A stretch of DNA of 64,000 nucleotides from Glebionis coronaria. Taxonomy: Eukaryota > Streptophyta > Magnoliopsida > Asterales > Asteraceae. Where the stretch lies: positions 78,463,235 through 78,527,234 of the forward strand of contig CM046876.1 of NCBI GenBank assembly GCA_025667525.1, in the 5' to 3' direction. Shown piece by piece: positions 22,110-32,067 of the stretch. The notes beneath the pieces are model-generated. The model was given only the letters and a program-made list of their open reading frames with translations, was not told the DNA's origin and did no database searches. Every line of letters starts with the position of its first letter. Positions within the stretch are counted from its first letter, which is position 1. The position numbers were made by a program, and so were the translations under genes.

Positions 22110-22457
22110 ATGTCTTATTCTCCATATGAAAGCCTTGATTCTCCTCCATTTTCTCCACTTGCTTTCAATCCCAATTCACCCAAGAACACTCAAAATCACA
22201 TTTCTTCTCCTTCTAAGAATGTTGATTATGGAACTTCTTTTCTTCCACCTCTACCCTTTAGTGTTCTTCCTCCTTCACATGTGCATCATGGAACATATTG
22301 TCATTGTTGTCAATATCAACATCTTGCTATGGCTCATATATATGAGGAGTTGAATTACATCAAAAGTCTCTTAATCAAACCTCCTCTTCACTATGACTAT
22401 GAGATTACTACCAAGCCACCACCACCTCCTTCCGCCACTACCTTGTCTTTTATCTAA
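22110..22457 (+). CDS. Small proline-rich frame after copia A pol (function unknown)
   Basis: An intact 115-codon frame from ATG (MSYSPYESLDSPPFSPL) to TAA. The protein is rich in Pro, Ser and Tyr, with a Cys/His cluster in the middle (HHGTYCHCCQYQH) and a short hydrophilic segment (YEELNYIKSLL). No membrane segment or known domain is apparent. Its place between RNase H and the polypurine tract matches the position of the extra, sometimes env-like, frame of SIRE-type elements, but this one is far shorter. It could be the remnant of such a frame or a chance frame. Confidence 0.4.
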   Translation: MSYSPYESLDSPPFSPLAFNPNSPKNTQNHISSPSKNVDYGTSFLPPLPFSVLPPSHVHHGTYCHCCQYQHLAMAHIYEELNYIKSLLIKPPLHYDYEITTKPPPPPSATTLSFI

Positions 22458-22925
22458 GCATTTGTTGCTTATCTTCAAGACATCTAGTTCAAGCAAATCT
22501 TAGAGTTCTAGTTTAACTAGGATTAGATTTATGCTTTTGGCTTATTTTATTTTTTACATACATCTTTGTATGTTTTGTTTCCGTGTATCTTTTATTCATG
22601 TTTTCTTTCAACATGGCTTATCTTGTATCTTGGTCTCTTCTTTTTTTATTTTATATTGTGACCTTTGCTATATCTTGTTGGGTGTTTCTTCTCTTCTATT
22701 AACCCTTCTATGTAGCTTGTCACCATATCTCGATTCCTTGATGCCCCAAGCAAGGGGAAGTAAGCACCAAAGGGGAGCATTTGCAAAGTCCGTTTCTTCT
22801 CTTCTACAAAGACTTTTGCAACCTTTTTGCTTTGACAAAGGGGGAGAAGTGAAATAAACTCGTCTTCGAAAATATTATTTTCCTTGTGAAAGTTTATGTA
22901 TTGTCGAAATCAAAAAGGGGGAGAT
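22458..22925 (+). other. Copia A 3' untranslated region with polypurine tract
   Basis: Mostly pyrimidine-rich, without coding evidence. It ends in AAAAAGGGGGAGAT (22912-22925) immediately before the 3' LTR, the polypurine tract priming second-strand synthesis. An upstream purine run, AAAGGGGGAGAAGTG near 22838-22852, resembles a second tract. Confidence 0.65.
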
Positions 22926-24153
22926 TGTTAACGCAATGATGCCTAAAACGTTACTTGCATTTTTCGATCTCGCTTTGTTTTGATTACGACAATATATAAA
23001 AACAAGCATTTACGAAAACAACGAAAAACGAATTCTTGAGTTCAAGTATTTTTCATTTCAACCGTTATCACTTAAGGTATGTACAAACAAGTACTCATCC
23101 TAATTAAGTGATCAAGGATTTAATCTTTTCTTAAAATCACGTTTTATTAAGTGTGACAAGTTTTTATTAAACTTTATTTTTAAGAAAATGTTTTATTAAA
23201 TTAAATATTTGAAAATTTGAAAATGGCATATTCTATCTTGGTTTGGAATATCCTTTCAGGATATTTTAATCACCAGATTCAAACCATACCACTAAAAGAC
23301 AAAAAGGAGCGGAGTCTACTCCGACGGTTCCTTAAGTGGCTATGCGGTTCTTTATCGATAAGGAACCGAGGGTTGCAATAAAGAACCGCGGTCAGATATA
23401 GCCGTTAGAGCCTTGTCTTAAAAATAGTGGACCATTCTCAGATTTTCTCTTCACCTCTTTTGCACATATAATTCGAGATTCTTTCATACTTCTAAAATCA
23501 TTCAAATCCTTGGTCATTTGGTTGATTACTACTTTTTTAGAAGTGAATCTTTCTTCTCCCATCTCTTCCTCTCCAAGTGCAAAGAGGTGAACACTTTCAT
23601 CCTTGAAGTGTTGTGTCTACATCAAAGATCCATTGAAGATCAAATCTTATTTATTCTTTGTTGTGTCATTGATGTGAAGATCCAAGTAGTTGTGTCTATT
23701 TGGAATTTGTGTATGTACTAAGGTTTATACTTGGTCCTTAAAGTATAATAGTGTAGATTGGTCCTTGCTAAGATTAGGGCTCAACTTTTAGCTTAGAGTC
23801 GGAAATTGGATAAGCAACGTCGTGTACGATTTCTCCACCTTAAGAAGCTTGTTGATTAGTGAACTCTCGAGTAAGGAGTACTCGAGGAGTGAAGTAGGGA
23901 CGAGGAGTGAGCTTCGTTGCCGAACCACTATAAATCCTTGGTGTTTGGTTTGATTTTTCTTTCCCTTATCTCTTTACATTCATTATTCTTTATACTTGTG
24001 ATTATTAGTTTAGTTGCACTATACCTTGTTCATATTGTGTATAAGAAGGTTTCACATAATCACTCAAGTCTAAGTTTTTTAAAAGGATTTTTGAAAACCG
24101 TCTTTTGACAAGTAAATTTTAAGAAACTATTCAACCCCCTTCTAGTTTCTACA
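22926..24153 (+). repeat. Copia A 3' LTR
   Basis: 1228 bp, from TGTTAACGCAATG to TTTCTACA, followed by the target duplication. The palindrome has decayed at two positions (23344-23369), and the long C-run of the other two LTRs is only CCCCC here. The expansion in both 5' copies therefore probably predates the tandem duplication. Confidence 0.85.
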
Positions 24154-24158
24154 GTATG
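24154..24158 (+). repeat. Target site duplication of copia A, right copy (GTATG)
   Basis: Matches 8056-8060 and marks the point where the gypsy A gag-protease frame resumes. Confidence 0.85.
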
Positions 24159-24694
24159 GACAAATCGTTTTGGGATTTATTCGAGGGATGGAACGAAAGA
24201 TCAATGCTGAAGGAAAATGTTAGTTCCATTACGACAATGACTAATGAGAACTAGTTATCACCACCTCTGAAGGACCACGACTCATTCAAGGCTAAAACTT
24301 CACCCATTGAAGTGCCTTCTAATCCTAGCCCCAAATCCATTAAGGCTAAGGATGTACCCAATCGAGGCAAAATCGCCCTTCATTGAAAAGTCTTCTCAAC
24401 CTCGTCCCATGACTTACAAGACTACGGTTGTGACGATTGAGAGATCTCCTCAAGAGAATACTCACAAAGACCCTTTCTTTGATCCCGATTGTGATTTTTC
24501 CGACATCGAGCAAATACTTCATAATCCACAAGCCATTTTTGAGGATTCTCCAGTATTCTTTAAATGACTTTGTGTTTGACCCCGAGATTGAGGAACAAAT
24601 TGAAAGAGAACTTGCTCTTATGCCTCCACTCCCCCCTATAAGTGAGGTTGATTTTGCCGATCTCGAAGTTGAAATTGATTAGTTGGAACGTCTT
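24159..24694 (+). pseudogene. Gypsy A gag-protease C-terminal tail, broken
   Basis: Continuation of the frame cut at 8060. It is acidic and proline-rich (for example DPFFDPDCDFSDIEQIL near 24470-24520, then FVFDPEIEEQIEREL and MPPLPPISEVDFADLEVEID), ending with TAG at 24680-24682. The acidic style resembles the C-terminal part of the gypsy B protein. A TAG near 24253 and frameshifts near 24380 and 24560 break it. No reverse transcriptase follows before the next insertion at 24695. Confidence 0.6.
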
Positions 24695-25046
24695 TGTTAA
24701 TGCAAGCAATGCCTAAAAACATTATTAGTGTTAACTAATCTTTCTTAGTTTTGATCACGACAAAGTATAAAGACATTTATCTTCAAAGACAATCGAAAGA
24801 CGAATTATTTAACAAACACTATCATCAAGGTAATAATCATTTAAGTCTTACACAAACATATCTTAATCATGTTTAGTGATCATAGAAAGTGATTAACCTC
24901 AAAACTCATATTTTGACAAATGTGACAAAAGATTTCAATAAACTTTATTTTTAAGAAAATGTTTTATTAAAATGGAAATTGAAAATTTAAATATGGCATA
25001 TTCCAAATGCCATAGGAATATTCTTTGAAGGTAAAATCTACCTCAT
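24695..25046 (+). repeat. Copia E LTR fragment, left part
   Basis: Starts TGTTAATGCAAGCAATGCC, clearly related to but diverged from the copia A LTR (shared segments GCCTAAAAAC and TTTTTAAGAAAATGTTTTATTA). It lies directly against the gypsy A tail and is cut at 25046 by the solo LTR. No copia E coding region is visible. Confidence 0.65.
25042..25046 (+). repeat. Target site duplication of the gypsy solo LTR, left copy (CTCAT)
   Basis: CTCAT occurs here and at 26716-26720 on either side of the solo LTR. Confidence 0.7.
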
Positions 25047-26715
25047 TAATACTTGGTTTTTACACCTCGTATCAAAATTCGTAGTCCCAAGTCTTTTCGA
25101 ATTGAAAACCGGTCTTAAGTGCGACTCAATCGTCTTTTGGTGAATCAAGAGAATGGTTTGGTTTGTTTGTCTAATTTAAACTATTAGCAAGTAATTAAAG
25201 TGTCGTTGTGTAAAATGGAAGAATAAAGATTAATACTAAAATGATGAGTAAAAATAAATGCTTGTAAACTTAAAGACTAGATTAAAAAAATGCTTTAACA
25301 CTTAATAAAAACTAACACTTAGAAATTTAATGAAAATAATACGCTAAACAAGCCTAATCGGAATAAGCCAAAAACAAGCCCAGATCGGAATATATTCCGA
25401 TCTGGTGGTCGGAATATGGGTGATGATGCAATCGGAATATCCACAAAAGGGGGCAATCGGAATGTAGGACAAGAGACCCGATCGGAATATGCAAATTTGC
25501 CCAATCGGAATAACAAGGAATGGTGCCTATCGGAATGTTCAACAAATTCCTTCAATCGGAATACTACACAAATGCTTAAATCGGAATATGCAGAAAAGCC
25601 CCAATCGGAACACACAAAAAGAGATCAGATCGGAAACTCAAAACCCTTTTCCGATTTTACAATCGGAAAGAGGGGTGGGGGGCTGCTCGGAATATGTAGA
25701 TCGGAAAAGGGTTTATAACCTTTTCCGAAAATGGTGGAATTCGTAAAAAGCTAAGGTAATAAGCTATTATAATGAGCTTATTCCCAAAACTAAAACGAAC
25801 CAATACTAAATCGGATCAAATAAGCACTATAATCAACTTATCTAGCTTGAAAATCAACAAACTTTTGGATCAAACAATAAAAATATGAACTTTTAAAGAA
25901 AGCTTTTTATAAGTAAATAAGCTAATCATGAAAATAAGCCAATAAGCACAAAAGTCTCAAAGCTTATTCGCATGAACACTTAGGTAATGATCAAAAGATT
26001 AACTTTTTAAGCACGAAATCATTTAGAACAACACGGATCATATGATAATCGCACCAAAATCAATCTAAGAATGAGATTAAGGATTGAAAGCTTAAAATAG
26101 AACTTGATTAATGAAAATAAGCAATACAAAGATGTTTAATCTTGAAAGATTAAGAGAGAAGATGAAATTTAGTGAGAGAAAGTTTAAGACTTTCTCTCTC
26201 TAAAACTAGAGAAAAGTAAGAAAAAATAAAAACTATCTAATTAACTAACCACCCTCCTAATGACTATTAGGAGGGTATTTATAGGGAAGGTGGAAGGAGT
26301 GCATGTGTTGCATCTTCTTTCTTGCTTTCTTCACGTTTTCTCGACTCGACTTTAATTCTTTGTCTATGTCGTCTCGGGATTTGAACTTGTCTTTTAATTT
26401 TCTTCTTCTATTAGACTTAAGTTCTTCGACTTCGTTAAACTTCCGTCTCTAGACTTTTTCTTCGATAAATCTTCAGAATAGGCCTTGGACTTCCGTTCTT
26501 TTTGCACTCTTGATCTTTTGACTTCGTCTTTTCCCGTTTTCTTCGATAAAAGCCCGTGAAAGCCCGTGTTTTCTTCCTTTTCATATTTTTGGTCCTAAAA
26601 TACAATAAAAACACAAACCACGCATAATTCCGACTTTTACGACATAAATCACACGCTTTGGTCATGTTATTATTGGAAATAAGTGGTAAAAGGATAAGTG
26701 TTTTCACACTTATTA
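25047..26715 (-). mobile_element. Gypsy solo LTR, reverse orientation
   Basis: 1669 bp flanked by CTCAT. Read on the minus strand it parallels the gypsy B LTR in order: an opening with GTGTGAAAACACTT, the segment GGAATTATGCGTGGTTTGTG, a lysine-codon-rich purine tract, a TATA box (CTATAAATACCC), AGCTTATT motifs, a TTCCGAT array (25383-25710 on plus), and an end resembling the gypsy B LTR end. Its termini are TAATA...TATTA rather than TGATA...TATCA. There are no internal genes or second LTR, so it is the product of LTR-LTR recombination. Confidence 0.75.
25383..25710 (-). repeat. TTCCGAT motif array in the solo LTR
   Basis: About 14-15 copies of TTCCGAT (ATCGGAA on plus), mostly spaced 18-26 bp, with diverged spacers. 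It sits downstream of the LTR's TATA box in the transcription sense, so it would be in the RNA leader. Any reading frame through it is a by-product of the repeat. Confidence 0.75.
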
Positions 26716-26720
26716 CTCAT
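26716..26720 (+). repeat. Target site duplication of the gypsy solo LTR, right copy (CTCAT)
   Basis: Pairs with 25042-25046. Confidence 0.7.
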
Positions 26721-27189
26721 ATAACATTTTCTCACTAAAAGACAAAAAGGAGCGTAGTATACTCTAGGCGGTTTCCCAAATAGCTATGTGGTTCGTTATA
26801 TATAATGAACCACACAATAATTAGGAACCGCGCCCAGAGAGTCGTTGGTTTTTGTCCTATAAATAGTGGATCAAATCTTCAGTTTCCAGGAACCTTTTTG
26901 AACATTCTTTCTGCCTCTTTTCTGTTGATCCCTTTGAATAGATCTATATCCTGTTAAGGATTTGTACAATAGCTTGTAATCAAACTAGAGCACTTGAGAG
27001 ACTCTTACTCAACATAATAAGTTATGCGGAATCTAACTTATAAAGAAAAGAAGAACAACATAATTACTCTATAGTGCAAGGAACTCATCGTACCTATGTT
27101 CCTTTTATAGTGCAAGGAACCCTAGAATACTCTATTAAGATAAGTATACCACACACAATATATTATCAATATTCTAACCTATTAAGTAT
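26721..27189 (+). repeat. Copia E LTR fragment, right part
   Basis: Continues the LTR cut at 25046, recognisable from CACTAAAAGACAAAAAGGAGCG, which copia A LTRs share (compare 23288). It includes a diverged palindrome near 26788-26813 with arms GTGGTTC and GAACCAC, and a TATA box in CCTATAAATAG near 26859. Further right the similarity to copia A fades; TATAGTGCAAGGAAC occurs twice (27081 and 27107). No coding sequence is seen. Confidence 0.55.
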
Positions 27190-27385
27190 ATCACATAAGA
27201 TGAGTTTATTGAAATCTTTTGTCACATTTATCAAAATGTTTTAATAAAACATTTTCTTAAAGGTATACCACACACGATATATCTTTACCAACGATATATT
27301 CGTCTTTATCAACTTAGTAGTACTTACATTAACACTAACGATACTTGGCATATACCGTGTTAACACTAACGGTACTTGCTAACAC
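27190..27385 (-). repeat. Inverted copia E LTR fragment
   Basis: On the minus strand this segment begins TGTTAGCAAG and includes AAGAAAATGTTTTATT and AATGTGACAAAAGATTTCA, which match plus-strand segments at 24920-24975. It is therefore a head-to-head inverted piece of the same LTR family. Whether it comes from rearrangement or a second insertion cannot be told. Confidence 0.5.
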
Positions 27386-27411
27386 AATCACAAGGCCTGA
27401 TATTTGAAATA

Positions 27412-27515
27412 TACTTCCTCCGTCCCATATAAAATGTTCACATTGACTATTTTATCTTTCTTTTTAAAATTTACTATAAATTTTTGTTTGTGTTTATTTA
27501 ATACTATATGAAAAT
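27412..27515 (+). mobile_element. Stowaway-like MITE, left half
   Basis: Begins at a TA (27412-27413) followed by CTTCCTCCGTCCCATATAAA and TGTTCAC, close to the terminal inverted repeat of Stowaway MITEs (Tc1/mariner class). The matching inverted end is at 48499-48524, followed by TA at 48525-48526. The intact MITE would be about 250 bp. Copia B interrupts it at 27516. Confidence 0.7.
27511..27515 (+). repeat. Target site duplication of copia B, left copy (AAAAT)
   Basis: AAAAT precedes the LTR at 27516 and recurs at 48372-48376. Confidence 0.8.
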
Positions 27516-27878
27516 TGTTGGAATAATTCACACGAATATTTAGGATATAGAAATGAAGAACAAGATTAAACCAAAAAAAGAAAGATTAGATTAGATGAAG
27601 AAAAAGAGAAAAACAAAAGTTGTGAAATCCTAGTGAGAGAAACACGTACGTTTCTCTCTCTACAAACAATGGAATGGAAAACACACACACAAATGAGGCT
27701 TAGGAGGCCTTTTATACTAAGTAGTAAGTGTTTGGGAGGCCTTCCTCATTTGTGTGTTCGGGACTAATTCCCGTTACATAAACATTAATAACTAAGAGCT
27801 CTCGACACCGTTGAATAGTATTTTTCACGAGCTTCGCAACGGTATATTATATGACCATCACTTTAAATACGGCTAAAA
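27516..27878 (-). repeat. Copia B 3' LTR
   Basis: 363 bp. On plus it runs from TGTTGGAATAATTC to GGCTAAAA. The minus-strand start is TTTTAGCC where the other LTR has TGTTAGCC, so the TG terminus has mutated. Confidence 0.85.
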
Positions 27879-27893
27879 ATCTCCCCCTAAGGG
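27879..27893 (-). promoter_or_regulatory. Copia B polypurine tract
   Basis: On the minus strand TTAGGGGGAGAT abuts the 3' LTR, the expected plus-strand priming site. Similar G-runs recur on the minus strand near 29540, 29648 and 29758. Confidence 0.65.
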
Positions 27894-30229
27894 GTGGTCA
27901 TGTAATATGTGACTTCACTTCGTTGGTGTTGCAGACTTTGAAGCTTGTTGTCTTGAGAGTCCTTTCATAGTTCCTTTCATGACTTGTGATCTTAGATCTT
28001 TGATCTTTGCCTTGACTTGATCTTGTAACTTTTCCAGCTTGTGTTCTTGTGTCTTTACCCACATACTCATGTTTTGTGTTGACATGAAATCTTGTTAAAA
28101 ATCTCCCTTGATCATCATAGTAGCGGAAGTCTTTGTCTTCAGATGTTCTTGAGCTTTCTTCATTTGTGAGCATGTGATCTTGAATTACGACGCCATCGTT
28201 TGCATTCCTCCGGTTTCCCGTTATACAGTAAGAATACTATACCTGTGATTAGGTAAGTTCAAAGAACTTCATTGACAGGGTTTCCGGCTGTGGTAGCCGT
28301 TCTCAATACTTGAATATATCGAAAGATAATTCATAGTAAGGAGTGAATCATGCAGTTCCATTCTGCTGATTAAGTCGTCAATTCAATTTCCTGGAACAAG
28401 TTTGAATCAATTAAGAATCAAACCACCGTTGCTTTCCAGTTGACACAAGTTTGATTCATATAGAATCGCACAAGTTACCTACTACAGTGCTGTTTGATGA
28501 TGACACTGGAAGGATTTCCATTCGTCACTATAAATACTGAAACGTATTACTCTGAATGTTCTGGCAAGATCATAAAGATATTGCGTCGAGACTTGGAACG
28601 AGTTTGAATCAATTAAGAATCAAGCCACTGTTGCTTTCCAGTTAACATATGTTTAGTTCAAGTGAATCTTACATATGACCTACCGCAGTGCTGTTTGATG
28701 TTAACACTGGAAGGATTTCCATTCATCACTGTGAATACTAAAGAGTATCACTCTGAATGTTCTAGCAATACCTCAAGGATAGAGCGTAGGACTCTATAAA
28801 TCATCGCATGTGTTCTAATGATGAACAATAATTGATCTATGGAATAAGTGTCCTAATGAGATTTTTTGATGAATCTCGTTGGCTCTAGACTCTATAAGTG
28901 CACGTTTATTTGGTGATCGGAGGCTGGAGCAGACTGCCACCTATTCAATATCTACTCTTTCAGAGTGAGAAAGTCGATAGAAATGAGTTGAACTCCATGA
29001 CAATAAAACAAACTTCTTTTTAGAGAAGCTTGAGTAGGCTGGGAGGGGTTGTGCATTGCATCACTGGGTCCATGATGCTTTGTCTTCAATACCAGAAATC
29101 ATCAATGTGATTCTGATAGTAGATGTATTGACCCGGTTTCTGCCTAAGTTGTATGGAGGGCTTCTTTCTTTACACCCTTTATCCTTGCATTTCTTTTTCA
29201 TTCTTCAACCCCTTCAATGCTTACCAAAATTTCATAACTAGCACCTTGTTGTGATTGTTCCAGTGCTAGCTTAAGTCATTAGTCGGCATTTTTCCCGTAC
29301 ACTCAACTACTCCATCTTTCCTAAGGACATCTAAATTCTAATGGACTGTCCCTGGAAAGATCCCTCCGGTTCTGGTTGTATCATAGGACGAATACCTAAC
29401 CACCTTTTGACACCAATATCGTCGTGAATAATTGTGTTGAAGGTATAGATATCGTAACCAGAAAAACCTGTTGAAAAATCAATCAAGGTGTTGATGAAAT
29501 CAGTGTTTACACCTTGAAGGTTTTTTGTATCACCAAAACGCCCCCCTACATATGTGCATCATAAAAGGAAAGTTTTTTGCACATATTAGGAAGAGAAAGC
29601 ACTTATATCAAAGATCTTATCCAAGATAACACATTTTAATCACTATACCCCCCCTCAAAAATTGCATGAAATTGAAATTTTTTGTGAAACTAGTGATGAA
29701 ACATGGAGAGAATAATGTGTCATGAAACTTTGGAACAATTGGTTATGAAATCATTATACTCCCCCTTGAAAAGAGATTCTGTTTAAATAGGGGAGTATAT
29801 GAGCACATTGTTTTGAAATACCTTGAAAAATTGTGCTCAAAAGTTCGTGAAAATTGTGTTCATGAGCTTAAAACTTTGAATGTATTGATATAAGCTCATG
29901 ACCGAGAAAAACGAATTTCTCGTTGTTGAGGATAAGTCAACGACTTTCCTTTATTTAGGGACCGGGTTATAGTCTGACATGTGACAATAAGCCATTATGA
30001 GAAGAAAATAGAAAAGACATGTTTTGAAAACATTTGAACTCTCATTCGAACTTTATGTACGTACCCGTGTCGTTATTGAACAACATTTCTAAGTACGTCC
30101 ATATTATCAATGCTGAGAGACATGTCGGAGAAGAATATTTTTGGTATTTTTGAAAGATTTTCTCTTTTTTTTTCGATTTTATAGGTTTTATATTTTTGTA
30201 TTTTGATTTTCTGATAAATATATACAAGA
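27894..30229 (-). other. Copia B post-pol spacer
   Basis: About 2.3 kb without a recognisable gene. A 91-codon frame (27898-28173, minus) is hydrophilic with no known domain; I do not call it. A two-copy tandem repeat lies at 28393-28775, and several minus-strand G-runs resemble polypurine tracts. Confidence 0.6.
28393..28775. repeat. Two-copy tandem repeat of about 202 bp
   Basis: Units start at 28393 (GGAACAAGTTTGAATCAATT) and 28595 (GGAACGAGTTTGAATCAATT). Each contains GTTTGA...TCAAAC-type and CTTTCCAGT...ACTGGAAGG inverted repeats. The copies differ at many positions, so the duplication is old. Confidence 0.75.
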
Positions 30230-32067
30230 TTACTGCGAATGTGCAAGACGTTCAAGTTCATCAGGAGTGAAACTACGCATACCAAGTCGACGAACCAAGA
30301 ATTCAAATCTGTCTTGAGAAAGAGCTTTGGTGAAGATGTTGGCTAGTTGGTAGTCCGTCTTGACAAAGAATAGTTCGATCGTTCCTTTTTCCACATGCTC
30401 CTTAATGAAATGGAATCGGAGAGCTATGTGCTTGGTCTTGGAGTGTTAGACCAGGTTGCAGGATATGGCTATGGCTGATTGTGAATCACAGTAAGTAGGG
30501 ACTTTGTTAAAGTAAAAGTCATAATCCGTGAGTTGTGTTCTCATCCAAAGGACTTGAGCACTACACACGGATAGAGACACATATTCTTCTTCCGCGGTGG
30601 ACAACGTCGTGCAGTCTTGTTTTCTTGATGACCAGCTCACTAGCTTCTCGCCTAAGAATTGTGCTCCACCGGAAGTGCTCTTGAATGTATCATGACACCC
30701 TGCATGATCGGCATCTAAAAAACCAGTGAGATTAAAACCAGAATCCTCCGTATACCAGAGACCCATGTTAATGGTTCCCCGGAGATAATGAAAGATCCTT
30801 TTAATCTCCTTGAGGTGCTTCTCGGTTGGCTTAGCCTGGTACCGAGCACATAAACAAGTAGCATGCACAATGTCCGGTCTGCTTGAGGTTAAGTACATAA
30901 GGGTCCCGATCATACTTCGGTATTTTATAGCATCTACAAATGTCCCTTTCTTATCCAAATCAAGCTTGTGTTTAGTGTCCATTGGAGTACCAATAGGATC
31001 ACAGTTATCCATACCAAATTTCGTTAGAATCTCAAGCACATACTTGGACTGATTTATGAAAATACCACGGGGGGATTGGTGAACTTGGAGACCAAGAAAG
31101 AACGTCATTTCCCCCATCATGGACATTTCGAATCGACTTTTCATAAGGTCGGCAAATAATATGGAATATTTTTGGTTAGTAGAACCAAATATAATATCAT
31201 CTACATAGACCTGAGCCACCAAGATGTCGTTGCCGTAGTGCTTGATAAACAACGTTGGATCAATGGTTCCTTTGCTGAAGTGATTTTGTAGAAGAAATGA
31301 TGATAATTCGTCGTACCATGCCCTCGGTGCTTGTTTCAAACCATAAATTGCCTTTTTCAACTTGTATACATGGCTTGGATGTTCGGTATTGATGAAACCT
31401 TCAGGTTGACATACATACACATCTTCTTTTAACGGCCCATGCAAGAAAGCCGTCTTCACGTCCATTTGATACACAGTGAACGATTTGTGTGCAGCATATG
31501 CCAAGAAAATCCTAATAGCTTCCATCCGAGCAACCGGGGCGAAGGATTCTGCGAAGTCAATTCCCTCCTTCTGTTTATAGCCTCTCACAACTAACCGTGT
31601 CTTGCTCCTAATGACCGTTTGCTCCTCATCCATCTTGATTTTGAATAACCATTTCAGGGTAAGCGGATCGATATTGTCCGGTCGAGGTACTAACTCCCAT
31701 ACATCAAGCCGGATGAACTGATTGAGTTCTTCTTGCATAGACTCAATCCATGATGCATCGTTCATTGCTTCTTTCACACTTTCTGGTTCCATTGTGCTGA
31801 CTGATAGTGCATAGATACACATATCACCATCGGTACGCAGCTGATTTCGTGTTGAGACCGGTCGTGAGAGATTGCCAATCACTTGAACCAAAGGGTGATT
31901 CTTAGTCCTTTTGTGTTCATGTGGAAGTGTATGAGAAACTTGATGCGAGCTCGACGGTCCACATATGACGTTGAAGGCTGAGTAGTACTTGTGGAAGCCG
32001 CAAATGGGTTAACAAACTCATGTTCGTTGAGCATCGCATTGTTTGCATTTTAAGCAACTATTTCATT
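30230..32067 (-). pseudogene. Copia B reverse transcriptase-RNase H (nearly intact)
   Basis: A continuous frame from 31891 down to 30446 covers RVT_2: [44 protein letters not shown], the catalytic YVDDIIFGS (near 31190-31215), and RNase H with [10 protein letters not shown] and [16 protein letters not shown] at 30446-30448 replaces a Gln-type codon before HSKTKH; beyond it the frame stays open in the same phase to a TAA at 30230-30232, which I take as the true end of pol. Between 31892 and 32067 the linker to integrase is broken. A single nonsense codon makes it a recent pseudogene. Confidence 0.82.

Larger units (their letters stand above)
8061..24153 (+). mobile_element. Copia A, Ty1/copia element with a tandemly duplicated 5' half
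   Basis: A copia element of SIRE-like appearance (long gag with RS-rich tail, pol, and a spacer with a small frame before the 3' LTR). It is inserted in gypsy A with target duplication GTATG. Because the tandem duplication reached from the gypsy leader into its reverse transcriptase, it now has three LTRs (8061-9304, 14997-16245, 22926-24153) and two gag-protease-integrase regions with a gypsy gag-protease between them. Frames are broken in both copies. Confidence 0.85.

Noticed and set aside
25416..25746. Frames rich in NRN/SEC repeats across the TTCCG arrays (also 34463-34720, 41758-42015 and 47319-47605)
   Set aside because: They are translations of a short DNA motif array; the repeat explains them, and no domain or conserved start is present.
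29056..29241. 61-codon frame in the copia B spacer
   Set aside because: It runs opposite to the element, is short, and has no recognisable motif.
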